64,000 bases of DNA from an uncultured Clostridia bacterium (GCA_934464705.1 CAKSKB010000009.1:1-64000), one strand, 5' to 3'. Positions 1 to 8,020 are shown, numbered from the stretch's first letter. Translations and numbers: made by a program. Notes: generated from the letters alone by a model not told the origin.

Positions 1-59
1 ATGGAAATTACTATAAGTAACAGAATAATCATAAATAATAATGTATATTCTTTATCCAT
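1..59 (-). CDS. partial small hydrophobic peptide, possibly holin-like or type I toxin
   Basis: The first 19 codons of a minus-strand ORF that runs off the left edge. ATG at 57-59 follows a strong Shine-Dalgarno (AAGGAGGTGA) at good spacing. The peptide begins Met-Asp-Lys-Glu and at once becomes a run of Leu and Ile, so it is a membrane peptide starting right at its N-terminus. That layout resembles the small holin-like/type I toxin peptides of Firmicutes, but it also fits any short membrane protein. The rest of the gene is not visible. Confidence 0.45.
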   Translation of the reverse strand, partial: MDKEYTLLFMIILLLIVIS

Positions 60-127
60 AGCTGTCACCTCCTTTTTAAGAAGTGACGGCCATAACCGCC
101 CAGCTTTTACACTGTTTTAGGTCTTGC

Positions 128-147
128 CTGTCGATATTTATCGACAG
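128..147. promoter_or_regulatory. 8-bp inverted repeat upstream of the small hydrophobic ORF
   Basis: CTGTCGAT and ATCGACAG are separated by 4 nt, about 70 nt upstream of the ATG at 59. It could be an operator or a leader hairpin. No known regulator motif is recognised. A -10-like TGTGATAAAAT lies just upstream on the minus strand. Confidence 0.3.
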
Positions 148-211
148 ATTTTATTTTATCACATTTGGCAGTGTTTGTAAACTGAATTAACAAAGTTGTA
201 ACAAAAATACA

Positions 212-425
212 ATGAATTGCCTTTCGGCATGAATAGAAGCTCCGCTTCATGAAATGAGCCTTGCGGCTGTTGTCAAGCCTCGGTTTCTTCGCGGACAGTC
301 GTGTAAAATCGCAAATCGCTTTTCTCTTTCGGCTGACTTCGCAGCCTTTCGAGAAAAGACTTTATGCTCATTTACTCTCCCTGCTCAGAAATTCGGCTCT
401 TCTCATGAATCGCCCTTCGGGCATT
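212..425. repeat. mosaic hairpin-module repeat, inverted copy C
   Basis: Gene-free. Positions 212-268 are the reverse complement of hairpin units seen at 3411-3475 and 55431-55494: GCC/GGC, GAAGC/GCTTC and (G)AGCC/GGCT(C) stems joined by ATTCAT-like spacers. A fourth unit (GCCC/GGGC stem) sits at 406-425, separated from the others by about 135 nt containing a TGTCAAGCCTCGGTTTC module that recurs near 55843. The flanking motif CTGCTCAGAAATTCGGCTCTT (split here as 391-411) is the reverse complement of the sequence preceding the 55.4-kb array. The open frame across it looks spurious. Confidence 0.6.
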
Positions 426-453
426 AAAAAGGTTTTCGGGAAACCCGAAAACC
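426..453 (-). terminator. rho-independent terminator after the SDR gene
   Basis: A perfect 10-bp stem (GGTTTTCGGG/CCCGAAAACC, 431-453) with a 3-nt loop; on the minus strand it is followed by a run of five T. Near-identical terminators occur at 3724-3746 and 55881-55907. Confidence 0.8.
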
Positions 454-503
454 CTCAATAACTATTCTCTATTATCTATTATCTATTATTTATTATTATC
501 TGT

Positions 504-1244
504 CTATTCCGTTTCTTTTGCCTTTTGAAGTCTGTATGTGATTTTCGCCGAAATTCTATCAGGTACAAATTTTGACAAAACTCTTGTACATTTTATCCCG
601 AAGCCCGGGACAATCACACGTTTTCCGAGGTTTTTCAATGCAATTCTTGCTGCATATTCGGCTGAAACCGAACCTATACCGAAGTTCACCCCGGCAACAT
701 CATTAAATTCCGTCCTCACAGGTCCGGGGCACAGAACGCTGATTTTTACATTGGATTTTCTGTGCTTAAGTTCCTCGAATATCGCCTCGGAAAGCCTGTA
801 AACATAAGCCTTTGAAGCGTAATAGGACGAAAAGACCGGTCCCGGAAAAAACGCCGCGGACGATGCAACATTCAAAATCGCACCGCTGTCACGCTTTAGA
901 AATTCCTTAAGATAAAGCTTTGTAAGAATATGAAGCGCACGGACATTTACATCAAGCATTTCAAGTTCACGGTCAAGGTCTGTTTCCGCAAACTCCCCGA
1001 ACACCCCGAACCCGGCGTTATTAACAAGCAAATCCGCATCTTTATGCGCCTCAAAAAGCGCAGAACATTCGGAAGGATTCCCCAAATCACAGCAGAAAAT
1101 CTCAGCATTTTCAAGCTCTGTCTTCAACTTTTCAAGACGTTCCATTCGCCGTGCGGCCAGAACCACGGTATACCCTTTCGCTTTAAGCTGCCGTGCAAAT
1201 TCCTCGCCTATTCCCGAGCTTGCGCCCGTAACTACTGCCTTCAT
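504..1244 (-). CDS. short-chain dehydrogenase/reductase (SDR)
   Basis: A 246-residue classical SDR, an NAD(P)(H)-dependent oxidoreductase of unknown substrate. The N-terminus is a Rossmann turn (TGASSGIGEEFA, residues 7-18), followed by an NNAG motif near residue 75, a catalytic serine region (LNVASSAAF) and the active-site YxxxK (YYASK). The RRMER stretch after beta-2 suggests NADP preference. The C-terminus lacks the strongly hydrophobic tail of some steroid-type SDRs. The start ATG overlaps the stop of the upstream membrane-protein gene (TAATG), so the two are probably cotranscribed. A hairpin terminator follows at 426-453. The fold is certain; the substrate cannot be read from the sequence. 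Confidence 0.9.
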   Translation of the reverse strand: MKAVVTGASSGIGEEFARQLKAKGYTVVLAARRMERLEKLKTELENAEIFCCDLGNPSECSALFEAHKDADLLVNNAGFGVFGEFAETDLDRELEMLDVNVRALHILTKLYLKEFLKRDSGAILNVASSAAFFPGPVFSSYYASKAYVYRLSEAIFEELKHRKSNVKISVLCPGPVRTEFNDVAGVNFGIGSVSAEYAARIALKNLGKRVIVPGFGIKCTRVLSKFVPDRISAKITYRLQKAKETE

Positions 1245-3298
1245 TATTTTTCCCCCGATATAACATATGGTTTTTTATTTTCATCGATTCCGTAAGTCAC
1301 GGTGCTTTCGGTTCCGTCCGGGTAAACTGCGGTGCAGCTCTCGAGATACAGCCCGTCATAAGTGTACTTATAAACAGACTTTCCGCCGTCCGTCCTCTCG
1401 CTCGTGCTCTCTGTTATATTACCCGTTTCACTGTAGGAATATGTTTCCTTTGACACAACTTTTCCGCCGCGGCTTGAAGTTACGCCCGAAAGCTCACCCT
1501 TGCCGTTATACTCATACACGCTCTCATATCCTGTGCCGCCTGCGGTTCCGCTGATTTTGAGCGACGGTTTATCCGCACTGTAATTATACTTTACATAATA
1601 CAGAACATTACCGTCCTTATCCTTATTTTCAAGCGTGATTTCCTTTTTTCCGTCATCGTTTGAAAGCGTTGCTTCGCTCGTTTTTGAGCCGTCCGCCGCA
1701 TATGCCGTAAGCCCGGTCTGCACGCCGTTATCATCATAGTGATACTTCACATGCGAAAGCGTATTCCCCTCCGCATCATAGGTATACTCATCTGAAATTC
1801 TGCCGTTTTTAAGCCATTTATAGCCGGTTTCGCTCACAAATCCGCCAAGTTCGTTGAGAACCGTCCTTTTCGTGACATTACCGCCGTTATACTCAAAACG
1901 CTCCTCACCGGTCTGCTTATAGGTCTTTACATCAATCAAATCGCCCTGCTCGTTATACTCGTTTATATATCTGTAAGAACCTGTCGAATCCTTCATTTCG
2001 GACGGATTTCCGTTGACATCGGGAGTGTATTCCTTTGTATTTACGGCGTTGTTTTCGCTGTCGAACTCGGTTTCGGACTTCAAAGAGCCGCCGTCATACT
2101 CATAGACCGTCTTACCGAGATACGCCGCCGAGGGTGAATAGCTGCGCATTTCGGTGACATTTCCGCTGCCGTCATAGGAATATTCAAAATGGGTCTGCGC
2201 ATTGATATTTTTAAGTTCCCTGCCCTCTTTATCGTAGGTTATATAGCTTATATAATCGGTCGAATTTTCCGCCGGTGCCGCCGCTTTGAGCGATACTGCG
2301 CCGTTATCGTAATGCTCATATGTGTACCAGGTTTCGCTGCCCGAAATCTTCTCGCACTTGACATCGCCCTTATCGTTGAACTGCAGCTCCGCCTTCGCAA
2401 TTTCATAACCTTCAGGCGTATTTACGGTTACCTCAAGAACCTTACCGTCCTCTCCGTAAGATGTAAGCTTATAGCTTTCGGCATTTCCGCCGTCGTCCTT
2501 TTCATACACCTCGTTCACCGACGAAAGATACAGGCTGCCGTCGGATTTATACGAATACTGCTTATTATATATCAGCTGTCCGTTCAGGTCATACGATTTT
2601 TCAGCCGTAAGCCTGCCCATGCTGTCGTGTACATATTCCCATTTTTTGTCGCTCTCGAAATCAAAGCTGCGAACCGCCGTTTTCTTATCGCCGTCATATT
2701 CGTTTTCAATCATACCCGGTGCGGTATTGCTGTCATACACTGCGCGGGTCGGATTCTTGCCGTCATATTCATACTCATAGGACTTATAAACATAATTCTT
2801 CACGCCGTCAAAGCTGTACTCACGGTTCACAAGCCCGTCCTTACGGTCAAACCGCTCAAACGAAACAAAGCCGCTGTATGATGTAGCTGAAGCAACGCTG
2901 CCATCCGGGGAATAATCGGTTTTTGTATATTTTCCGGCGGAAACGGTCAGGATTTCGTTATTGTTTTCGTCATAAACCAAAAACGAATTGCCGTTAAATC
3001 CGCCGTGCAGCACGCGGCTTCCGCTGCGGCTCCGTGATGTGAAATAATATATTGCGCCGACCGCCGCCGCTGCAACCGCCGCTATAACAAGCACAGCAAT
3101 TATCACATTGCGCCTGCGGTTTTTCTTCTTCTTTTTAAGGCTGGCACGAAGCTTGTCTATTTCCTCCGCACTCCGTGTATTCTCGCTCATTGCGTGCTCC
3201 AGAAGCTTACTGAAATACTCGTCCTCATATCTTTCGCCGCAATAAGGACAGGTTTTCAGATTATCGTCAAATTCTTTATTGCATTTTCTGCATACCAC
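1244..3298 (-). CDS. zinc-ribbon, single-pass membrane protein with YD-type repeat ectodomain
   Basis: A 684-residue protein starting at GTG after AAAGGAAG. Residues 3-20 form a zinc ribbon (CRKC...CPYC). A Lys/Arg-rich segment (KKKKKNRRRN) precedes one transmembrane helix at about residues 65-87, giving a zinc ribbon inside and some 590 residues outside by the positive-inside rule. The ectodomain is a long series of YD/RHS-like beta-hairpins of the form Y-x-Y-D-x-x-G, for example YEYDGKN, YTYDAEGN and YHYDDNG. No RHS core cleavage site, toxin tip or enzyme domain is visible. It may be a surface binding or sensing protein; no function is assigned. The gene is coupled to the SDR gene downstream. 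Confidence 0.75.
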   Translation of the reverse strand: MVCRKCNKEFDDNLKTCPYCGERYEDEYFSKLLEHAMSENTRSAEEIDKLRASLKKKKKNRRRNVIIAVLVIAAVAAAAVGAIYYFTSRSRSGSRVLHGGFNGNSFLVYDENNNEILTVSAGKYTKTDYSPDGSVASATSYSGFVSFERFDRKDGLVNREYSFDGVKNYVYKSYEYEYDGKNPTRAVYDSNTAPGMIENEYDGDKKTAVRSFDFESDKKWEYVHDSMGRLTAEKSYDLNGQLIYNKQYSYKSDGSLYLSSVNEVYEKDDGGNAESYKLTSYGEDGKVLEVTVNTPEGYEIAKAELQFNDKGDVKCEKISGSETWYTYEHYDNGAVSLKAAAPAENSTDYISYITYDKEGRELKNINAQTHFEYSYDGSGNVTEMRSYSPSAAYLGKTVYEYDGGSLKSETEFDSENNAVNTKEYTPDVNGNPSEMKDSTGSYRYINEYNEQGDLIDVKTYKQTGEERFEYNGGNVTKRTVLNELGGFVSETGYKWLKNGRISDEYTYDAEGNTLSHVKYHYDDNGVQTGLTAYAADGSKTSEATLSNDDGKKEITLENKDKDGNVLYYVKYNYSADKPSLKISGTAGGTGYESVYEYNGKGELSGVTSSRGGKVVSKETYSYSETGNITESTSERTDGGKSVYKYTYDGLYLESCTAVYPDGTESTVTYGIDENKKPYVISGEK

Positions 3299-3395
3299 AA
3301 TAAAAACTTCCTTTCAAAAATTATAGCCGAGTATATTATAACACAAAAAACGGAATTTGTCAAAATAAAAGAAGAGACGAATTTCTGAGCAGTTT

Positions 3396-3475
3396 CATGC
3401 CCGTAGAGCGATTCATGAGCCGCAAGGCTCATTTCATGAAGCGAAGCTTCTATTCATGCCGCAAGGCAATTCATT
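3396..3475. repeat. mini-hairpin array, copy A
   Basis: Short perfect hairpins in tandem, joined by (A/T)ATTCAT or ATTTCAT: a degenerate GCCC unit, then GAGCC-GCAA-GGCTC, GAAGC-GAA-GCTTC and GCC-GCAA-GGC. The array at 55414-55494 has the same stems in the same order with different loops. It lies in the gene-free stretch 3299-3766, between the YD-repeat gene and the CD1247 gene. Confidence 0.7.
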
Positions 3476-3517
3476 TCTTAACTTTTTCTCGAAAAAACAT
3501 CAGTTTACCTTATCCTA

Positions 3518-3675
3518 ACAGGGGGAATCAGCAGCAATTCCCCCTGCACCCCTTGCCGCCGAGCCTCTGCGAAAAATGCCATCTGTAGCGCTCGATGAGG
3601 CTTCGTTTAAGCGCCGCTCCAAGAAGCGCACCCAGCGCTTCGTTCCGCTAAAAATCCGCAAGCAGCAGCGGAAAT
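3518..3675. repeat. 158-bp dispersed repeat, copy A
   Basis: Matches 55534-55691 at 156 of 158 positions, 52 kb away. It begins with a hairpin (CAGGGGGAAT/ATTCCCCCTG) and ends with another (TCCGCT...AGCGGA). A basic 33-codon frame (ATG at 3576, MPSVALDEASFKRRSKKRTQ...) is shared by both copies; the two base differences (GCG/GCA, ACC/ACT) are synonymous in it. No convincing ribosome site precedes that ATG, so a coding role is uncertain. Confidence 0.8.
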
Positions 3676-3715
3676 CAACATACATTATTCTCTCTTCTCT
3701 CTTATCTATTCTCTA

Positions 3716-3753
3716 AATAAAAAGGCTTTCGGGAAGCCCGAAAGCCTTTTTAT
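3716..3753. terminator. bidirectional terminator after the CD1247-type gene
   Basis: A 10-bp stem GGCTTTCGGG/CCCGAAAGCC (3724-3746) is flanked by A-rich and T-rich tracts on either side. It lies 14 nt beyond the stop codon of the minus-strand gene ending at 3767. Confidence 0.8.
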
Positions 3754-3766
3754 TTACTTATTATAA

Positions 3767-4192
3767 CTATTCGCAATCTTCACAATTGCCGTCGCAGCCC
3801 TCAAAGTCGAACTCAATCGGCTCGCCGCAGTTGGGACAGGAGATAGGCTCGTCCGACATTATCATGTCGCCGTCAACATAAATCTTATCTCCGCATTTTT
3901 CGCATGTGATTTCGTAGCAGTCATCATCATCGAACTCATACTCGTCATCATCGTCATCGTCAAAATCGTCTTCCATATAAAGATCATCTTCGACTGCGCC
4001 GAGGTCTTCGTCAAGTTCGTCAACCAAATCTTCGATATCGGTAATATCGGAGCTGATGTTCTTGATTTCGTCAACAATATCGCCGAGTGCTTCAACGATT
4101 GCGGTAAGAAGCTTGCCTTCTTTTTTCGAGGTATCTATATCAAGACCCTCCGCAAGACCTGCGATGTAAGAAATCTTTTCACCCAAATCCAT
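3767..4192 (-). CDS. CD1247 N-terminal-domain protein with zinc ribbon
   Basis: A 141-residue, extremely acidic protein. Residues 1-45 (GEKISYIAGLAEGLDID...) match the domain named after Clostridioides difficile CD1247. A linker very rich in Asp and Glu follows (about residues 55-95), then a C-terminal zinc ribbon with CEKC and CPNC pairs and a Cys-rich tail (CDGNCEDCE). No molecular function is established. It sits 15 nt downstream of efp on the same strand, a neighbourhood common in Clostridia, so it is probably cotranscribed with efp. ATG follows GGAGGATTATCTT. Confidence 0.8.
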   Translation of the reverse strand: MDLGEKISYIAGLAEGLDIDTSKKEGKLLTAIVEALGDIVDEIKNISSDITDIEDLVDELDEDLGAVEDDLYMEDDFDDDDDDEYEFDDDDCYEITCEKCGDKIYVDGDMIMSDEPISCPNCGEPIEFDFEGCDGNCEDCE

Positions 4193-4207
4193 AAGATAAT
4201 CCTCCTT

Positions 4208-4765
4208 TTATGCTCTTTCCATATACTCGCCGGTACGTGTATCGATTCTGATTTTTTCGCCCGGACCTACAAACAGCGGAACATTTACGATTGCTCCGGT
4301 TTCGAGAGTTGCCGGCTTGGAAGCGCCCGTTGCGGTATCGCCCTTAAAGCCGGGTTCGGTATCGGTAATTTCAAGTTCTACAAAGTTAGGCGGTTCGATA
4401 CCGAAAACGCTGCCCTTATAGAACAGAAGAAGAACTTCTTCATTTTCCTTGACAAACTTAAGAGAATCGCCAACCTGGTCTGCGCTCAGGGGAATCTGCT
4501 CGTAAGTTTCAAGGTCCATAAAGTAGTAAAGACCGCCGTCCTCATAGAGGTACTGCATGGTTTTTCTGTCGATATGCGCCTTAGGCATTTTTTCTGTGGG
4601 GCGGAAGGTCTTTTCAACCACGCCTCCGGTTATTACATTTTTAAGCTTTGTTCTTACGAAAGCCGCACCCTTACCGGGTTTAACATGCTGAAATTCCACA
4701 ACCTGAAATACATTTCCGTCAAGCTCAAATGTCACGCCGTTTCTGAATTCGCCTGCTGAAATCAT
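4208..4765 (-). CDS. efp: translation elongation factor P
   Basis: EF-P binds the ribosome between the P and E sites and relieves stalling at polyproline stretches. The 185-residue product has the three domains in order: the N-terminal KOW-like domain with the loop KPGKGAAF, whose Lys is the usual modification site; the OB domain (LPPN-type region, here EPPNFVELEIT); and the C-terminal OB domain ending GEYMERA. I place the start at the ATG at 4765 (MISAGEF), preceded by GGAGGTTTTTATA; an upstream in-frame codon would add only five residues. It lies downstream of pepQ and upstream of the CD1247 gene, the common Firmicutes aroQ-pepQ-efp order. Confidence 0.96.
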   Translation of the reverse strand: MISAGEFRNGVTFELDGNVFQVVEFQHVKPGKGAAFVRTKLKNVITGGVVEKTFRPTEKMPKAHIDRKTMQYLYEDGGLYYFMDLETYEQIPLSADQVGDSLKFVKENEEVLLLFYKGSVFGIEPPNFVELEITDTEPGFKGDTATGASKPATLETGAIVNVPLFVGPGEKIRIDTRTGEYMERA

Positions 4766-4853
4766 TATAAAAACCTCCAAATATTTTTAAACATAAAGAT
4801 ATATTAATATTTTACTACAAATTACAAAAAATATCAAGTCCATTTTGTAATTT

Positions 4854-5888
4854 TCATATATATATAACTTCTTTTTTGATTTTTTGACACAAATTTTGGT
4901 GAAAATTATCAGTAATCACTGTCAAATCTTCTATCCTGACGCCGAATTCGCCTTCAAGATAAATCCCGGGTTCGACCGTAACGGTCATTCCGGGGGCGAA
5001 AACGGTATCGGATTTCGGGTTCATTGTGGGCGGCTCGTGAATCTGAAGTCCCACGCCGTGCCCGAGGGCGTGACCGAAATTATCGCCGAAGCCGGCCTTC
5101 TCGATAATATCCCTTGCGATTTTATCCACATCCGCCGCCGCGGCACCGGGTTTCAGTGCCGCAAGCGCCGCCTCCTGTGCACAAAGCACCGTATTATAGA
5201 CCTCCCTCTGCCGCTTTGAAATTTCACCGACGGCAAATGTTCTTGTCATATCGGAGCAATATCCGTTATAGACGCAGCCGAAGTCAATCAGCAGAAAATC
5301 GCCGCTTTGAAGCTTATATTCCCCCGGCGTGCCGTGCACAACGGAGCTGTTTTTGCCGCCGATTGCGATTGTGTCAAAAGAATTGCCCGAAGCACCGTGC
5401 TTTCTCATACGGAAATCAAGTTCGGCGGCTATATCGAGTTCCGACACGCCCTCGCCGATAAGCGGCAGGGTTTCAAGCAGTGCGTCGGACGCAATATCCG
5501 CCGCAGTCCTTATATTTTCAAGCTCCTCCGCCGTTTTGATTATCCTCATATTCTTTGTGAAATCGCCGCAGGGCACGAAGTTTTCCGCCGTTTCCGAATA
5601 TGAAATATACTCGGCATAAGAAAGGCTTTCCGGCTCAAACCCGAGAGTTTTCGCCTTTTCCTTTTCCATAATTTCCTTTACGGCTGTGCTGTATCTTCCT
5701 TTTATAATAACAATTTCGCAGTCCGGCGCCTGAAGGCGTGACTGTTCCTTATACCTAAAGTCCGTCAGAAGATATTTTTTATCCGGAAACACCGCACATA
5801 CCCCGGCGCTCCCCGAAAACCCCGTAATATAACGCACATTTTCACGGGAGGTTATAAGCATTGCATCGATTTTATCAAAATTCATCAT
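4854..5888 (-). CDS. pepQ: Xaa-Pro aminopeptidase-family (M24) peptidase
   Basis: A 344-residue M24B metallopeptidase that removes an N-terminal residue preceding proline or cleaves Xaa-Pro dipeptides. The creatinase-like N-terminal domain spans about residues 1-125. The pita-bread catalytic domain carries the dinuclear metal ligands in LIDFGCVYNGYCSDMTRTF (two Asp), GHALGHGVGLQIHEPP (His), VTVEPGIYL (Glu) and VRIEDL (Glu). The start overlaps the aroQ stop by ATGA. The pepP versus pepQ distinction is not secure by eye. Association with efp is conserved and makes sense for proline-rich peptide turnover. Confidence 0.92.
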   Translation of the reverse strand: MMNFDKIDAMLITSRENVRYITGFSGSAGVCAVFPDKKYLLTDFRYKEQSRLQAPDCEIVIIKGRYSTAVKEIMEKEKAKTLGFEPESLSYAEYISYSETAENFVPCGDFTKNMRIIKTAEELENIRTAADIASDALLETLPLIGEGVSELDIAAELDFRMRKHGASGNSFDTIAIGGKNSSVVHGTPGEYKLQSGDFLLIDFGCVYNGYCSDMTRTFAVGEISKRQREVYNTVLCAQEAALAALKPGAAAADVDKIARDIIEKAGFGDNFGHALGHGVGLQIHEPPTMNPKSDTVFAPGMTVTVEPGIYLEGEFGVRIEDLTVITDNFHQNLCQKIKKEVIYI

Positions 5889-6313
5889 AATTCCGCCGCC
5901 AAATCTATCGCTTCATAATATCCGTCTATGCCCTTGCCGTAAATCTGACTGCGGCAAACGGGCGCAATAACCGAAATTTTCCTGAAATCCTCACGCTCAT
6001 ATATATTGGAGATATGCACTTCATACGCCGGCACATCGACCGACGCCACTGCGTCACGAATGGCATAGCTGTAATGCGTATACGCACCGGGATTTATAAT
6101 GATTGCGTCGGCATTTTTATACGCCGAATGAATTATATCGACGATTCTTCCTTCGTAATTCGACTGAAATGACTTTATTTCAACGCCCCGTTTTTTCCCG
6201 TACGCCTTGATTTTTTCAACCATATCGTAAAGCGTATCCGTACCGTAAATACCCTTTTCGCGTATGCCGGTCATATTAAGATTAACGCCGTGTATCAGAA
6301 ACACCTTTTTCAT
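5885..6313 (-). CDS. aroQ: type II 3-dehydroquinate dehydratase
   Basis: Converts 3-dehydroquinate to 3-dehydroshikimate in the shikimate pathway; the family is a cytosolic dodecamer. The 142-residue length is normal. The N-terminal GVNLNMTGIREKGIYG contains the flexible-lid Arg and the catalytic Tyr; QSNYEGRIVDIIHSA, INPGAYTHYSYAIRDA and EVHISNIYEREDF (with the catalytic His) complete the signature. I start it at the ATG at 6313, which overlaps the stop of the upstream gene by ATGA; the longer open frame adds 23 implausible Arg-rich residues. The family usually has PNLN where this has VNLN, a minor change. Confidence 0.93.
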   Translation of the reverse strand: MKKVFLIHGVNLNMTGIREKGIYGTDTLYDMVEKIKAYGKKRGVEIKSFQSNYEGRIVDIIHSAYKNADAIIINPGAYTHYSYAIRDAVASVDVPAYEVHISNIYEREDFRKISVIAPVCRSQIYGKGIDGYYEAIDLAAEL

Positions 6314-7164
6314 GACAGCTTTTCCTCCATTATTTTTTTCATTGCGAGAGCGTCTGCGCCTTGTGTTCCGGCGGATTCGCATATTACCCTCGGGGTCATG
6401 CCCCGTTTTGCGATTACCTCCGCAAGCGGCTCAAAGTCAGGTCCGAAAAGCGTATCCTCGAATGTAAGATGCCGTTTTTCGCCCATATGCGTATACTCGA
6501 TTTTGCTGAAATGAATATGCATACTGTTTGTGCGCTCCGCACCGATTTTCTTTTCAAATATTTTAACCGACTCCTCAAACGCTGCGGAATCCGCAAGTTT
6601 TCCGCCGCTCCTTGCATTGAGGTGCCCGAAATCCACCGTCGGCAAAAGCGCCTCGTCAACCGAGCACACCTCGGCGGTTTCCGCCTCGTCGCCGAGCTGA
6701 TTGAGCTTGCCCATCGTTTCGATACAAAGGCGCACCGATTCAAGCCCTTCGCTGCGCATTGCGGAAAGCGCACGCAGAACGAGAGCCTTTGAAAGCTCCA
6801 CTCCCTCACGCCTTGTTATCTTCCCGGCGGCGCCCATATGCACGACAACCCTGTCTGCGCCCATAAGCTTCGCCGCACGCACGGAGGACATTATATAACC
6901 TATGCTTTTTTCCTGCTTCTCTGGGTCGGGCGACGCAAGATTTATATAGTACGGAGAATGAACGCTCAGCGCTATACCGTACTTTTCCGCCTCGGACTTA
7001 AGAACGGCGCAGGCGTCATCCGATATTTTAACGCCCCTTCCGCACTCGTATTCGTATGCGTCAAGCCCCATTCCGCTGAGCCATCGGGGCATTTCAAGCG
7101 ACGACCTGCCGCCGCTTTTGTAAAAATCTTCCGGATTTCCGCCCGGACCAAACCTTACATTCAT
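6310..7164 (-). CDS. endonuclease IV-like TIM-barrel protein
   Basis: A 284-residue member of the AP-endonuclease family 2 (Nfo-like) TIM barrel. The metal-binding pattern of endonuclease IV is recognisable: SVHSPYYINLAS, VVHMGAAG, CIETMGK, VDFGHLNAR and HIHFSKIEYT supply the His, Glu and Asp ligands in order. It probably acts on abasic sites in DNA, but clostridial Nfo-like paralogues are diverse and the role is unproven. The start is ATG at 7164 after AAGGTGATTTA. It lies between another TIM-barrel gene upstream (9-nt gap) and aroQ downstream (ATGA overlap). Confidence 0.82.
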   Translation of the reverse strand: MNVRFGPGGNPEDFYKSGGRSSLEMPRWLSGMGLDAYEYECGRGVKISDDACAVLKSEAEKYGIALSVHSPYYINLASPDPEKQEKSIGYIMSSVRAAKLMGADRVVVHMGAAGKITRREGVELSKALVLRALSAMRSEGLESVRLCIETMGKLNQLGDEAETAEVCSVDEALLPTVDFGHLNARSGGKLADSAAFEESVKIFEKKIGAERTNSMHIHFSKIEYTHMGEKRHLTFEDTLFGPDFEPLAEVIAKRGMTPRVICESAGTQGADALAMKKIMEEKLS

Positions 7165-7173
7165 TAAATCACC

Positions 7174-7902
7174 TTAAAAATTCTCTTTGAGATACCTGCA
7201 TCCTATGCGGAGTTCCTCAAGGTTTTTACCCACATTTTCGTTCTCAACAATTAAGTATTCCGCATTTTTTGCCGCCTTAATCAGAGCCTTGAAATCAACC
7301 ACGCCCGAACCTGCGGCAACATCTTCGGTCATATTTGTATCCTTAACATGAATTACGCTGATTCTGTCGGCATACTTTTTCGCAATCTCAACGGGGTCCG
7401 CACCGACAAACGCCGCATGACCCGTATCGAGTTCCAGCTGAACGAACTCCGGCGAGGTGTTTTCCATAATCACATCGAGCAGGCACTTATCGCCGAACTT
7501 TTCCGTGAACTCAAACCTGTGGTTGTGGTAGCCGAAAACAATACTGTCCGCCGCAAGCTTTTTGCCGACTTTATCGAGCCTTTTGCCGTACTCCGCCCAT
7601 TCTTCCTCCGTTTTGCATTCAGCGCCCGGCACGGGAATAAACGCAGTTTTTGCACCTATCGCTTTGAGGTATGAAACCGTTTCGTCATACTCCTCCTCAA
7701 AAGCCGAAAGCCCGATATGCGCACCGTAAGCGGAAAGGCCGTTTGCCGCAAGCTCCGCATTCATTTCTTCGGGGGTAAGGTCCTTGAAGCCCGCAAATTC
7801 CACGCCGTCAAAGCCCAGAACATCAGCCGCCTTGAGCGCTGTTTTTATACCCCTTCCGTTCATTATATCGTGTATTGAATAAAGCTGTAATCCTACTTTC
7901 AT
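7174..7902 (-). CDS. sugar phosphate isomerase/epimerase-family protein
   Basis: A 242-residue xylose-isomerase-like TIM barrel. It begins VGLQLYSIHDIM and carries GFDGVEFAGF, YGAHIG, FGYHNHRFEF, LELDTGHAAFVG (metal-binding Asp and His), ISVIHVKD and VENENV, the usual set for these isomerases/epimerases. The substrate is unknown; inositol- or hydroxypyruvate-type substrates are typical of the family. The ATG at 7902 follows AAGGAG at good spacing; the open frame extends 31 codons further but without support. First gene of the minus-strand run that continues to 3767, divergent from dpaA. Confidence 0.88.
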   Translation of the reverse strand: MKVGLQLYSIHDIMNGRGIKTALKAADVLGFDGVEFAGFKDLTPEEMNAELAANGLSAYGAHIGLSAFEEEYDETVSYLKAIGAKTAFIPVPGAECKTEEEWAEYGKRLDKVGKKLAADSIVFGYHNHRFEFTEKFGDKCLLDVIMENTSPEFVQLELDTGHAAFVGADPVEIAKKYADRISVIHVKDTNMTEDVAAGSGVVDFKALIKAAKNAEYLIVENENVGKNLEELRIGCRYLKENF

Positions 7903-7992
7903 GAAAAAATCTCCTTCATCGTTTTTTCTGTAATTATACCACTTATCAAATATATTGTCAATGCACTTTTCAGCAAAATGCCGATACTTTTT

Positions 7993-8020
7993 CACACCGC
8001 CGTATTTTTTTCATATTATA
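7993..8020 (+). promoter_or_regulatory. sigma-K-like promoter of the dpaA operon
   Basis: CAC at 7993-7995 (the -35 AC), a 16-nt spacer, then CATATTATA at 8012-8020, an exact fit to the sigma-K -10 consensus CATANNNTA. spoVF (dpaAB) is a late mother-cell, sigma-K-controlled operon in Bacillus subtilis, which supports the reading. The leader would be very short, with the Shine-Dalgarno (AAGGAGGGG) starting almost at the predicted transcript end. Confidence 0.55.

Noticed and set aside
3396..3475. A CRISPR array.
   Set aside because: Units are about 17-21 nt with conserved stems instead of unique spacers, and there are no cas genes in the window.
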